A stretch of DNA of 64,000 bases. Origin: Luteirhabdus pelagi. GTDB lineage: Bacteria; Bacteroidota; Bacteroidia; Flavobacteriales; Flavobacteriaceae. Shown here piece after piece: positions 45,218-54,540 of this stretch. Position 1 is the first letter of the stretch. Every line of letters begins with the position of its first letter. The notes beneath the pieces are model-generated. The model was not told the origin of the DNA, searched no databases, and saw only the letters and a list, made by a program, of their open reading frames with translations. The position numbers and the translations under genes were made by a program. The DNA is taken from contig NZ_JAECMS010000001.1 in the NCBI RefSeq assembly GCF_016827595.1, forward strand, positions 919,655 through 983,654, given 5' to 3'.

Positions 45218-45907
45218 ATGAAAACTAACATTTTACTTTTAGCAACACTATTCCTTGCTTTTGGAATGAGTGCCCAAGTGGGGATCAATACTACCGATCC
45301 TCAGACAACCTTAGATGTAAATGGCGATTTTCGGGTACGGGCAGTCCCGGATAATTCAGCTACTAGCGACCAATATTTAGTAGTGGATACAGATGGATAT
45401 GTAAGAAAAACAACTTTCGATATAAGCGGAACATTTATAACAGAGTTCCTTGGACGATCGACATCGGATGATGATTCCGTCCCAGCTTCCACCGTAATAT
45501 CAAGAATAAACAATATTGGTGGTTTTTTTAACCAAGGAAATTTTAATGAAGCCTTCAGTTTCTTTACACCACCGGTTACTGCGAATTATAGAATTACCAT
45601 GACAATTACGACACGTAGGCTAGGTTCTCTAGCAATACCAGAAAATTACGTTTTTGGATTTGCAAGGTCAACTGGTACAAGCGAAAATGCTGGTCAGTGG
45701 GTGGCACGCTTTTCAATACTAGGCAGCATTGTGGCGGATGCAGGTTTTCAAGGTCACACGGCAACTTTTACCGCTATTGTACCCCTAATAGCATCTCAAT
45801 CCTATTATTTTGGACACGCGGCTGATACCCGAATATTTGCATTTACCGGTGGAAGCACCGGAAGTGCTCCCGGCACGTATTATGCTATCGAAAGATTGGT
45901 GCAATAA
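45218..45907 (+). CDS. Secreted protein with tail-fibre-like N-terminus
   Basis: This 229-residue protein has a signal peptide (1-19, ending FGMSAQ), then VGINTTDPQTTLDVNGDF, a motif seen repeatedly in flavobacterial surface proteins and phage-fibre-like adhesins. The remainder is beta-rich (RITMTITTRRLGSLA, YYFGHAADTRIFAF). It has no clear sorting signal of the type IX system. It may be an adhesin or appendage protein. Separated from the previous gene by 164 bp without features. Confidence 0.65.
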   Translation: MKTNILLLATLFLAFGMSAQVGINTTDPQTTLDVNGDFRVRAVPDNSATSDQYLVVDTDGYVRKTTFDISGTFITEFLGRSTSDDDSVPASTVISRINNIGGFFNQGNFNEAFSFFTPPVTANYRITMTITTRRLGSLAIPENYVFGFARSTGTSENAGQWVARFSILGSIVADAGFQGHTATFTAIVPLIASQSYYFGHAADTRIFAFTGGSTGSAPGTYYAIERLVQ

Positions 45908-46001
45908 TTTATCAAGTACGAGGCACAGCTTTTCAAAAGAGCATGGGTTGTTTTTGTAATGATTGAATAGTTGCTGCGGATATCCTTTATTGAAAGGAGG
46001 T

Positions 46002-47771
46002 TTATTGTTTTTCCAACAACAATAAACCGTCATCTATTAGGTGCGCTTTGTTAGGGAATCTCTTTTTTAATGCTAGTAAATGTTGTTGAACAGCATTGCT
46101 GAGTTCATTTTCTTGAGTGGCAATCAATTCAAATATCTCCAGCGGAAGCAACCAATCGGAAGGATGGTTTTGTTGAAGTTCTTGAAATATTGTTTTTACT
46201 TTTGAAAGTAGCTTTTCCTTTGAAACCGTCTCACGTTGCTCTCTTAGCGCACGAACTGAAGCATATAAACGAATCAAGGATGCTTCTTTTTCCGAACGCT
46301 TTGGCTTGACCGTTTCGGTGGTGCTAGGATTGTGCAAGGCGGTTGGAAAACTGAGATAATCGGCAGCTCCAGCAAAGGCTGAAACAATCTCCTTCCCCAC
46401 TGCCATATCGAAATCGCCCTTTTCTGGCGAAAACAACACCTCATCGCCATACTTCACCGTACAGTCTGTAAATTGAATAAGCATCAATTCCCCACGAATA
46501 TTCCGCATCCCCGTTACGTTCATCCCTTCTACGGTAATGCCACTTTCAAACTCGAACGCAATCGGCTTCCCATCATAGAAATTATAGGCCTGCAAATCGC
46601 GAGGCCCCATGTTTTCAATAGCCAGATTGATTTTCTTCAATTTCCCCAAAGGCGACCGAAAACCATTGTCGTGGCGTTTAATACCATGCCCGATAACCTC
46701 TTTCTCACGATACGCAAGCGCTGTGGGACCTTCGGTTTCAAAATACACTACCTCGTTATCTTCATTTTGAATCATTCTAGTGAAAATTCCGCTTACTTGA
46801 AGACCGGTACTTAGTTCGATCGTTCCGATTTGCTTGGAACCGATCAATTTCTTCAATCCTCGCCACCCTCCTTTTCGTAAGGCCATGGTATTCGCAAACT
46901 CTTCCAAGACTTCTTGTAGGTATGCGAAATCGGGCGTTACAAACAATTGTGGTTGTGGCTTCGTAATGTCGAAATCCTGATAGGCCGCATCGATGGAATA
47001 GGGAACTTTCTTCACCTCATCCTTCATACACCAAGTGCTTTCACCAATAGAAGACAGTAGTCCAGCGCCATAGATTTTAGGCTCATCAACCGTTCCTACC
47101 AAACCATATTCTACCGTCCACCAATGCAGGTTTCGAATCAGTGCTATTTCTGAAGGTTCGGTTTCTTTCTGCTGTAATTGCTCCACTTTTCTTTCGGCGG
47201 CATCAATTTCTTCTTCGGAAGTACCTTCCGCTTCCTTCAGTATAGAAAGTTCTCGAACGGCTTCGTACAATTCAATATCATGGGCGCTGGAGATAGCTTT
47301 GGCACCCACTTCACCAAACCGTCGAAGATACTCCGCATAATCGGGACTTGCAATGATGGGAGCATGACCCGCACCTTCATGAATGATATCGGGAGCAGGT
47401 GTGTATTCAATGTTTTCTAACTGCCTGATGTCACTAGCAATTACCAACACCTTATACGCCTGAAACTCCATAAAGGCATTCGGCGGAATAAACCCATCCA
47501 CCGCAACCGCTGCCCAACCGATTTCCTTCAAAATACGGTTCATACCATACATACTAGGAATAGCGTCGATTGAAATTCCGGTCTTTCGCAACCCTTCCAC
47601 ATAGCTATCGTGGGCTACCTTGCTTAGGTAATCGACATTCTTACGCATCACATACCGCCAAACCGCCTGATTTATCGGCGTATATTGTTCATAATCTTGG
47701 GGTTTGATATACTGCTTTAAATGTGGTGGTAACCTATCTAAAAGTTCATTCGATTCGATGCGTGTCTCCAT
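46002..47771 (-). CDS. Aromatic amino acid hydroxylase (phenylalanine 4-hydroxylase-like)
   Basis: Start at ATG 47771 (METRIESNEL); the upstream extension is excluded by the promoter. This 589-residue pterin- and iron-dependent enzyme shows the facial triad: His131 and His136 in HEGAGHAP, and Glu221 in WWTVEYGL. Other family segments are EIGWAAVAVDGFIPPNAFME and SSIGESTWCM. The C-terminal 260 residues (about 325-589) are an extra domain beyond the usual size of about 260-300 residues. It is divergent from a TetR regulator that may control it. Confidence 0.92.
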   Translation of the reverse strand: METRIESNELLDRLPPHLKQYIKPQDYEQYTPINQAVWRYVMRKNVDYLSKVAHDSYVEGLRKTGISIDAIPSMYGMNRILKEIGWAAVAVDGFIPPNAFMEFQAYKVLVIASDIRQLENIEYTPAPDIIHEGAGHAPIIASPDYAEYLRRFGEVGAKAISSAHDIELYEAVRELSILKEAEGTSEEEIDAAERKVEQLQQKETEPSEIALIRNLHWWTVEYGLVGTVDEPKIYGAGLLSSIGESTWCMKDEVKKVPYSIDAAYQDFDITKPQPQLFVTPDFAYLQEVLEEFANTMALRKGGWRGLKKLIGSKQIGTIELSTGLQVSGIFTRMIQNEDNEVVYFETEGPTALAYREKEVIGHGIKRHDNGFRSPLGKLKKINLAIENMGPRDLQAYNFYDGKPIAFEFESGITVEGMNVTGMRNIRGELMLIQFTDCTVKYGDEVLFSPEKGDFDMAVGKEIVSAFAGAADYLSFPTALHNPSTTETVKPKRSEKEASLIRLYASVRALREQRETVSKEKLLSKVKTIFQELQQNHPSDWLLPLEIFELIATQENELSNAVQQHLLALKKRFPNKAHLIDDGLLLLEKQ

Positions 47772-47777
47772 AGCTAT

Positions 47778-47808
47778 CAAAAGTAGCGTAGCCACGTGGG
47801 CTTTCCAA
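47778..47808 (-). promoter_or_regulatory. Promoter of the aromatic amino acid hydroxylase gene
   Basis: On the minus strand: TTG, 20 bases, TACTTTTG, then six bases to ATG. Full consensus, near-leaderless. The divergent TetR gene begins 36 bases further on. Confidence 0.7.
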
Positions 47809-47843
47809 GCGCTGAAAAGCATTATTTTGTACCTTGCATTCAA

Positions 47844-48419
47844 ATGAAAGTCTCCACCCGGAAAGAGGAAATTATCGCTGTTGCATCCCGACTATTTAAG
47901 GAAAAAGGATATACGGCCGTTACCATGCGTGATATCGCCTACGCTATGGACATGAAGGCTGCAAGCCTATATAATCACATTTCAGGAAAACAAGAATTGT
48001 TGCACTCTTTGGTCATGCGGGTGGCCCATGCCTTTACCGATGGCATGGAGGAAGTGATACACAGGACTTCCTCACCACTTTCAAAAATCACCCGGATTAT
48101 CGAAATCCATATAGACATCACCGTAGCGCATCCCGATGCCTTGGCAACCATGAATAACGATTGGATGCACCTGGAAGAGGAAGCACTGCATCGTTTTGTA
48201 GCAATGCGTGATGCCTATGAGCAAAACTTCAGAAAGATTTTAAAAGAAGGTATGGACAAAGGTGAATTGGAAAATCGACATCCTGAAGTAATGCTATTCT
48301 CGATACTATCTACCCTGCGAACGCTCTATCTTTGGTATCAAAAACGTGGCAAGGTAGATGAAAACGTATTAAAACGCGATATGACTGAAGTTCTGTTGAA
48401 GGGAATAGTGAAACGATAA
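47844..48419 (+). CDS. TetR/AcrR-family regulator
   Basis: Start at ATG 47844. In this 191-residue protein, the N-terminal HTH (about 5-50) has IIAVASRLFKEKGYTAVTMR and AASLYNHISGKQELLHSLV. The C-terminal ligand-binding region is helical (about 55-191). Family members repress until a small ligand binds. The 72-bp divergent interval with the hydroxylase is the likely operator. Confidence 0.92.
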   Translation: MKVSTRKEEIIAVASRLFKEKGYTAVTMRDIAYAMDMKAASLYNHISGKQELLHSLVMRVAHAFTDGMEEVIHRTSSPLSKITRIIEIHIDITVAHPDALATMNNDWMHLEEEALHRFVAMRDAYEQNFRKILKEGMDKGELENRHPEVMLFSILSTLRTLYLWYQKRGKVDENVLKRDMTEVLLKGIVKR

Positions 48420-48446
48420 CCTAGCCTTCAACCGTTCGCAATTTGC

Positions 48447-48454
48447 TATTTTTG
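48447..48454 (+). promoter_or_regulatory. -7 box of the trmH-like gene
   Basis: TATTTTTG, four bases, ATG at 48459. Leaderless spacing as in rnhB; no good -33 seen. Confidence 0.5.
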
Positions 48455-48458
48455 CGGC

Positions 48459-48920
48459 ATGCAACCCGACAATTTTACAACCGAATTTTTTGGTATCGGT
48501 ATTCAAAATGGCAAGACACCCGAAAACTTAGGGGTGTTGTGGCGAACGGCACAAAATATGGGTGCCAGCTTTATCTTCACCATAGGAAATAGATATGCCA
48601 ATCAAGCCTGCGACACCCATAATTCGGTAAAGTCGATGCCCTATTTTCACTATAAAACCTTCGATGATTTCTACAACCATCTTCCCAAGGGAGTCCGTAT
48701 TGTGGGGGTTGAAAAAACGGAAGATGCAGTTCCTCTGGAAGATTTTGAACACCCAAAACGCTGTGTGTATTTACTAGGGGCTGAAGACCATGGCCTATCG
48801 AATCAAGCTATCGAAAAATCACATTTTCTGGTTCAGTTTGAAAGTGAATACAGTTTGAATGTAGCCGTGGCCGGAAGCATTGTGCTATACGATAGAAGCA
48901 GACAGAAATCTCGTCAGTGA
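48459..48920 (+). CDS. TrmH/SpoU-family RNA methyltransferase
   Basis: In this 153-residue protein, the SPOUT fold is marked by KTPENLGVLWRTAQNMGASF, then CVYLLGAEDHGLS and the knot motif SLNVAVAGSIVLYDR. It transfers a methyl group from SAM to RNA; the exact target (tRNA or rRNA) is unclear. It is shorter than TrmH or RlmB, lacking their extensions. Convergent with the CHAT gene: stop codons abut at 48920/48921. Confidence 0.9.
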   Translation: MQPDNFTTEFFGIGIQNGKTPENLGVLWRTAQNMGASFIFTIGNRYANQACDTHNSVKSMPYFHYKTFDDFYNHLPKGVRIVGVEKTEDAVPLEDFEHPKRCVYLLGAEDHGLSNQAIEKSHFLVQFESEYSLNVAVAGSIVLYDRSRQKSRQ

Positions 48921-51521
48921 TCACCTTCGAAAGAAGCGGAGGGCAACAAAACCAATCGGCAGGAGTACTAAGAACCACCAATACGAAAAGGAGGAGGATG
49001 AATTCGGTTTTTGAACCTCCCCAAAATAAGAAAAGGCGGCCCAATAGTAGGGCGATTTTTTAGGGTTTGAAATGTTCCCATCTTCAAGATATGCCCGTTT
49101 CGCTTCACTATTTGCGGTGAAGGCAGCATGAGGCTCAGACAATTCTTCATAAAAATTTTCCATTACTTCGGCCGTGGCAAGATCGTTTACTTTCCAAAGG
49201 GTGACGACCACATTTTGTGCTCCGGCGTATTGGAAAGCGCGTGCCAAATTGATGGGCCCTTCACCTTTGTATAAAGCACCCACTCCCGTTTCACAGGCGC
49301 TAAGCACTACCAATTCCGTCTTCAAATCGAGACTGTACAGTTCCTGTAGCTGAAGCGATTCATCATAAAATTCAATACGCGCCGGACGTGAAGCCGTTCC
49401 GCCGTAGGCGTGACTAGAAATATGAATGCCAGAAAACTTTGGAAGTTGATCGAGAAAATTCTGTCTGGTTGCGGCTTCATTTATCAACACCTCAGCATCC
49501 AAGGCTTTTTGAAATGCTTTTGCTTCTTTTTTTGAAAAGAATAACTCGTTAGGCGTTCCCTCAAAAACAGGGAATATTCCCAACATTTTAATTTCTTCAC
49601 CCGAAGTGGTTTCCTTTGAATAGTGCATATATTGTAAAAGTGAAGAAGCATATGCGGTGTTGTACGATGTCACCAAAAATGGCATCTCCTCAAATTGGTT
49701 GGAAGCGGAAGGTTTCGTTAACAGCGCATCGAAAGGAACAAAACTTAAAATCCCATCTGGAACAAGGATTAAATTTGAAACTTCACTTTGTTTTGAAAGT
49801 TGAAGTTTTTGAAACAGATCGAAAGCTAATTTCTTGTATCGGGAAACATCATTAGTAACCGTTTCAGGAGCGTCGAATAGTGAAACAAATTCTTGAATCT
49901 TCTCGTGGAACCCATTTTGAAGTGAAACTCGGTTCCATTGAAAGGAATCGCTTGTCAGTTCAAACACATAAATAGATTCTTCACCATAGAAGAATTCATA
50001 GGCGACAGCCTCATCTTTGACTAAGCGTTGCTGTACTTCAGCCAGAGAGAATAATTTATCATTCGTACTATATTTTTGTTTAATGTCTTTACGAACTTCC
50101 TTTAGCTGAATGGTGAGGCGACTGATTTCTTCGTTTATAGTGGTAATTCGAGGCACTTTGTTTTTACGCTGCGCATGCACCAACTCTCTCACCATGGTTT
50201 CATAGCGGAACGATAGCTCACGCTCCTTCTCCAAGAGCGTATCGCTAGGATATTTCGCGCGTAATTCCCGTTTCGATAGCGATTTAGAGAGCACCGAAGC
50301 CTTGCTCACATCGGCCCATTGTAGCGCTTTTTCGAAAAGATCTTTATTCTTCGTTTCAGAATACGCTTTGTAATAAAGTTGAAGTACCTTTTCAGTCCGT
50401 TTCCTCGCATCGGAAAGTTGAAGGATTTGGGTCTGTTGTGCCGTATATTCAGCTTGTAACAGTCGTGAAACATATTGGCTTCTTTCGTAATAGGCTATCG
50501 CTTTGTCTGGGTTTTCCGTTGCGTGTAGATCGCCAAATTGATCGAAAATGCCAATCAAGGTAGTTTCTCCATAGAGCCAGTCAATAGCAGGCAAAGAACT
50601 ATCAGATTGAGGTAACAAAAGCTTCAAGGCAGCGTTGAGCTCCTGCATTGCTTCCCTTTTCCTGTTGATCAACCGATAGACATCTGCCTTTTCCAAATGA
50701 AGTCGGGCCAAGTCCCTTGCTGAAGTATTGTCTTGTTGGAAAAGCATTTCTTCTGCCCTGTTCAGTAGTGAAATAGCTTCCGAATAGTTTTTATGCACTA
50801 CCTGTACTTGTGCATTAAGTTTTAATTCTGAAACCGTCGGCTCCTGAAATTCTTGTTGCAACTGCTGAAGGATTGCGGCTGTCGTATCCACCTTTTTCTG
50901 CGCCATATAACTCACCGCTGCATTATTCAATAGTGTTCGACGCTGTGAAGCTGTCAGTGCTTCGACATCGAGAGCATTTGAAAGTAAGTCGGTGGTCAAC
51001 TTGAAGTAGCCGGAAGCATTATATACAGTCGACAAGTTCAAAATTCCCGCTACTTTTTGAAAGGAATCGCCCTTTTCTTCAGCCAAATCGATATAGGTCT
51101 TTATAGTACTTTCCGCACTGTTGAAAGCGCCTACCTTCGTATACAAATTACCGAGGGGCTGTAAACAATAGGCAATGATGTCGTACCCTTTCAGGTTTCG
51201 ATTTTTAAATAGTTTCCATGCCTGTTCGTACTGCTGAATAGCCTCCGAAAGCTTCCCAAAACGTTCAAAATAATAACCTTTATTACAAAGAAGAATCACG
51301 TACGCCAAGGCTTCATCATTTGACGAAATTTGCTTCGACATCGCTTCTTCTTCACTTTTAAGATTTTGAAGATAGGTAAGGGAAGGATTCGCTACCAAGC
51401 TATCCACTTTTTGATAGAGTTGCTCCTCCAATTGCTGCGAAAACCCTTCACTCCAGAAAAGAACCACCGCTAAAAGCAATAGTGTAGGTAAAATACACTT
51501 CCTAAAACTTCCAAATAGCAT
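48921..51521 (-). CDS. TPR-CHAT caspase-like protease, membrane-anchored
   Basis: The start at 51521 gives a signal peptide (about 1-29, ILPTLLLLAVVLFWSEGFSQ); total 866 residues. TPR-type helical repeats fill about 60-430. The C-terminal CHAT domain (about 560-830) has the His-Cys dyad in HISSHAYGG (His704) and LSACETGVGAL (Cys743), with LARAFQYAGAQNVVVTLWKV. One C-terminal helix (about 848-863) then RFFRR suggests a periplasmic protein anchored in the membrane. Last gene of a four-gene operon (20-bp overlap with the PKD gene) opposite the ECF sigma/anti-sigma pair. CHAT proteases of other systems cleave specific partners; the substrate here is unknown. Confidence 0.88.
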   Translation of the reverse strand: MLFGSFRKCILPTLLLLAVVLFWSEGFSQQLEEQLYQKVDSLVANPSLTYLQNLKSEEEAMSKQISSNDEALAYVILLCNKGYYFERFGKLSEAIQQYEQAWKLFKNRNLKGYDIIAYCLQPLGNLYTKVGAFNSAESTIKTYIDLAEEKGDSFQKVAGILNLSTVYNASGYFKLTTDLLSNALDVEALTASQRRTLLNNAAVSYMAQKKVDTTAAILQQLQQEFQEPTVSELKLNAQVQVVHKNYSEAISLLNRAEEMLFQQDNTSARDLARLHLEKADVYRLINRKREAMQELNAALKLLLPQSDSSLPAIDWLYGETTLIGIFDQFGDLHATENPDKAIAYYERSQYVSRLLQAEYTAQQTQILQLSDARKRTEKVLQLYYKAYSETKNKDLFEKALQWADVSKASVLSKSLSKRELRAKYPSDTLLEKERELSFRYETMVRELVHAQRKNKVPRITTINEEISRLTIQLKEVRKDIKQKYSTNDKLFSLAEVQQRLVKDEAVAYEFFYGEESIYVFELTSDSFQWNRVSLQNGFHEKIQEFVSLFDAPETVTNDVSRYKKLAFDLFQKLQLSKQSEVSNLILVPDGILSFVPFDALLTKPSASNQFEEMPFLVTSYNTAYASSLLQYMHYSKETTSGEEIKMLGIFPVFEGTPNELFFSKKEAKAFQKALDAEVLINEAATRQNFLDQLPKFSGIHISSHAYGGTASRPARIEFYDESLQLQELYSLDLKTELVVLSACETGVGALYKGEGPINLARAFQYAGAQNVVVTLWKVNDLATAEVMENFYEELSEPHAAFTANSEAKRAYLEDGNISNPKKSPYYWAAFSYFGEVQKPNSSSSFSYWWFLVLLPIGFVALRFFRR

Positions 51522-53457
51522 ACAGCTGTAGTTGTTGATGTGGCTCGTTGAAGTAATAGATATAGCGCGCTCCGATACTCGGACCGATACGTACAAATCC
51601 GGCATTGGCGCCTACAAATACGCCGGGTTGGAAGTTGACGAAACTACAATCTTTCTTGAGTTCCATCGAAATATCTTGCGTCTCATCGCGAATGACGACA
51701 TTCTCGTTAGGGATTTCTAGGAAATATTCGCCCGTAGTATTGGTTTCGGTTGTTTCGGAAAGATCGACTTTCAACTGAGCGCCACCGGCAACCGCTAGAT
51801 AGTTATTTAGATTGTATCGATACGAGATAGGGACCAGATAGGCCGAAATGTTCCGTATCTCCTTCGATTGGGTAAACTCGTAGGTATTGGTAAAGGCTTC
51901 ATTAACCACTTCACTTTCAGAAAAGGTTGAAAGTTCATCGAAAGAACCTGCCCCAACCATCAATTCGGCTTGCCAATAGCCACGATACGATTTAAAAGGC
52001 GAAACGGTAACCCCAGCAAAATATTCCTGTTCTTCGGTTTCAAAAGTGTAGTGAAAACCTGCTTTGGCACCGATGGAAAGGCCCGGTTTAAAGCGTGTGG
52101 TCGCGTAATTGGTAATAATCGGTTCGTTCTTGTCGAAGTAGATCGCTGTCCGGCTTTTCGTTTTCGTCTTGTGAAAATCCTTATTTAACGCAATTCTATA
52201 CTTCACGAAACCCTTGGTAGAATCGTATTCCTTTACATTTTTCTGTTCACTTCCGGGTAGGTAGATATTTTTAAATGTGAAAACAGCTTTGTTCTCCGCA
52301 AAGGTGGTATCCAAACAGCTATACTGTACCTCTCGCTCATCGGGACAAATGGGGCATTCGGGATATTGGTCGACTACCTCGATGGTCTTGGGATTAAACA
52401 TTTCCGGAATATCGGTATCCAGTTTAATCGTACTGGCGGGACCTTCACCATTATTCTGAAACTTGATTTTGAAGAGAAACTTCTTAAACCGAACCAGACG
52501 ATAGTTCATAATCGTTGCGTTGGAGGCCATTTTGTTTGGGTCGTGACTGGTTACGACTTCCATTTCCGTCTCTTTCACATTGTGATTGGGGTAATCATCA
52601 TCTGGCACATAAATACTGCGCACCTTTACGATGGCACTTGTATCTTTCAACATTTCGGGCGTTGCTTGTACGGTGAAGAAGATATTGCGCTGTTCATTCG
52701 GTTGCATCTTATCGAAACTAAAGGCTTCGTAATTTTTATATTCTTCCTGTGATTCTTCCAAGGTGGCTGGTAAATTGACGCGTTCTGTCGAATCCTTCAA
52801 AATTTTGCGTTGGTTGAAGGTTTCCAGGGAAGCATAGTCAGAACCATCATCTGTTTTCTGAAACTGAACTGCCAGCGGTTCGACAAGTTGCTTTTCGCCA
52901 TGATAGGTCCGAATGTCCGAAATCTGAAAGTGATCAGTTTTATATTTCCTTTCGTTGAAGAAAAGGTAGAGCTTTCCACGGGTTTCATAGGCTTTCGGAT
53001 TTTTATATCGCATGACAAGTACGATTTCCTCACCTGGTACCGGATCGCGGTTTCGCTTTATATCTAAGGTATTCTCCATCGAAGCTTCCTCTTGATAATC
53101 GTCTGTAACGTCCGATACCGATACCTTTTCAGGTCTCGTGGCTGGTGGTTTCCCATTATCATAATGATTGGTTACCCAAAGTCGGGCTTCATATTCACCT
53201 TTCTCCTTATAGGAATGCTTGGGTTCTTTTTCGGTACTGTAGCGACCATCGCCAAACTCCCAATAGTAAGAATAATATGCTTTGGGAGCGCCAGCCATTT
53301 GGTTTAATGGGGGAGTTTGTGGTGAAAACTGCACTTCATTGCCCATAACATCATATCCGATGACAGCCGTTCGTATTTGAAGGCTATCGGCGACCGTTTG
53401 TGCTATTCCAAAAAACGGAAATAATAGAACGCAGTAAATGAGAACCCTTTTTTCCAT
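51502..53457 (-). CDS. PKD-domain secreted protein
   Basis: Start at ATG 53457 (MEKRVLIYC); one base after the upstream stop. In this 651-residue protein, after a signal peptide (ending FFGIAQ) a PKD domain occupies about 50-115 (YYWEFGDGRYST, KHSYKEKGEYEARLWV). Next come DUF7619-like beta domains (about 125-440, with NPNKMASNATIMNY-type phrasing: HDPNKMASNATIMNY), and a C-terminal beta-barrel-like region (about 455-651) ending FNEPHQQLQLYAIWKF. It may be an outer-membrane or surface protein. Operon with CHAT and the lipoproteins. Confidence 0.82.
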   Translation of the reverse strand: MEKRVLIYCVLLFPFFGIAQTVADSLQIRTAVIGYDVMGNEVQFSPQTPPLNQMAGAPKAYYSYYWEFGDGRYSTEKEPKHSYKEKGEYEARLWVTNHYDNGKPPATRPEKVSVSDVTDDYQEEASMENTLDIKRNRDPVPGEEIVLVMRYKNPKAYETRGKLYLFFNERKYKTDHFQISDIRTYHGEKQLVEPLAVQFQKTDDGSDYASLETFNQRKILKDSTERVNLPATLEESQEEYKNYEAFSFDKMQPNEQRNIFFTVQATPEMLKDTSAIVKVRSIYVPDDDYPNHNVKETEMEVVTSHDPNKMASNATIMNYRLVRFKKFLFKIKFQNNGEGPASTIKLDTDIPEMFNPKTIEVVDQYPECPICPDEREVQYSCLDTTFAENKAVFTFKNIYLPGSEQKNVKEYDSTKGFVKYRIALNKDFHKTKTKSRTAIYFDKNEPIITNYATTRFKPGLSIGAKAGFHYTFETEEQEYFAGVTVSPFKSYRGYWQAELMVGAGSFDELSTFSESEVVNEAFTNTYEFTQSKEIRNISAYLVPISYRYNLNNYLAVAGGAQLKVDLSETTETNTTGEYFLEIPNENVVIRDETQDISMELKKDCSFVNFQPGVFVGANAGFVRIGPSIGARYIYYFNEPHQQLQLYAIWKF

Positions 53458-53458
53458 G

Positions 53459-54403
53459 TTATGGCAGTTCATTTAGTAATTGACGAAAAGCTGAAGGCGA
53501 GGCAAGCCCCGTTTCTTGAACCGCAAAAATGACCTGTTGGTTCTCCTCTATGATGAGTTCTCGAATGGCATATCGGAAATCGCCATCCTCTTCAGAAATA
53601 AAAATGATATACACTGCTAAGCCAACCGGAAATTCACCATAGAGATAGCCCAAACTATTGGGTTCTCCCTGTAGCGCTAGATAGACATTGCTGTTTTCTT
53701 GTGAAAATTCCTGAGGTAGAAATACCTCAATTTCGGTTTTTGGATCTGGAAAATTTGCAAAGCGATCGCAATTGAACCATCCCAAAGAATTGAAAAGTGT
53801 GATATAGGCCGGATTTCCGACAGGATCTTCACCTAAAAAGAACTCACCGTTCTGAGGTGTCCAAACCACGTCACCATTGGCATTTTCTTCTCCCGTAAAA
53901 GCGGTCATTTCTGGGTCTTCGCCTCCCGTAAGGTCTGTAGGTACCGTAAGCAAGGTTTCACATTCCAATGTAAGTGGATTTCCATCCTGAAAGGCTTCAA
54001 AATAAAACATCCCGCCTGAAATTAGCAATTCGAGATTTCCGTTAGCATCAACTCCTACGGTACTGGCATTGGCAGCGAGCATTTCACCTCGATTGAAAAA
54101 TTCGGTCACTTCGAACGTAATCTCACCTTCCACCGGAGCTCCATTGAAGCTTAGGCACTGTGCTGCCACATTTATAAACACACCGTTTTCCGTTTCTATG
54201 GTAAATGGTTCAGAAGCATTCACCACGAATTGTTGGGTTACACTTTCGAAGGAGGCTTGCTGTAGCTGTTCGAACTCTTGCGGCGTTGGTGCCTCAAATG
54301 CTTCGGCTTCGGTAACGAACATCTCCTCCTCGCAATCCGAACAGGAAACACAAAACATCAGGGTACTAACTAAAAGGATAAATGATAGGCTCAGCGTCTT
54401 CAT
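53459..54403 (-). CDS. Lipoprotein, paralogue of the upstream lipoprotein
   Basis: Start at ATG 54403 gives lipidated Cys21 (LLVSTLMFCVSC). The 314-residue protein shares with the 54541-55533 product an ordered series of segments: GVFINVAAQCLSFNG, FFNRGEMLAAN, SGGMFYFEAF, LTVPTDLTGGEDPEM, DPKTEIEV, GEFPVGLAVYIIFISEE. They differ at most other positions, so the duplication is old. The function is unknown; position in the operon puts it with the envelope set. Confidence 0.82.
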   Translation of the reverse strand: MKTLSLSFILLVSTLMFCVSCSDCEEEMFVTEAEAFEAPTPQEFEQLQQASFESVTQQFVVNASEPFTIETENGVFINVAAQCLSFNGAPVEGEITFEVTEFFNRGEMLAANASTVGVDANGNLELLISGGMFYFEAFQDGNPLTLECETLLTVPTDLTGGEDPEMTAFTGEENANGDVVWTPQNGEFFLGEDPVGNPAYITLFNSLGWFNCDRFANFPDPKTEIEVFLPQEFSQENSNVYLALQGEPNSLGYLYGEFPVGLAVYIIFISEEDGDFRYAIRELIIEENQQVIFAVQETGLASPSAFRQLLNELP

Positions 54404-54484
54404 AGCTGAAATGGTTTTGGTTGTCAGTAACATATTGGCATTGTTAAAGTTCCGAATAATTTTCGACATAGCAGTAATGAGTTC

Positions 54485-54517
54485 GAGCGCCGCTCCACAA
54501 AAGTGGTAACGACGCTC
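54485..54517. other. Hairpin between the two lipoprotein genes
   Basis: GAGCG...CGCTC outer arms and CCAC-AAAA-GTGG inner arms make an interrupted stem without a T-run. It could attenuate or stabilise the operon message. Confidence 0.35.
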
Positions 54518-54540
54518 TTCCTCAACCTCTGGGGCAACTT

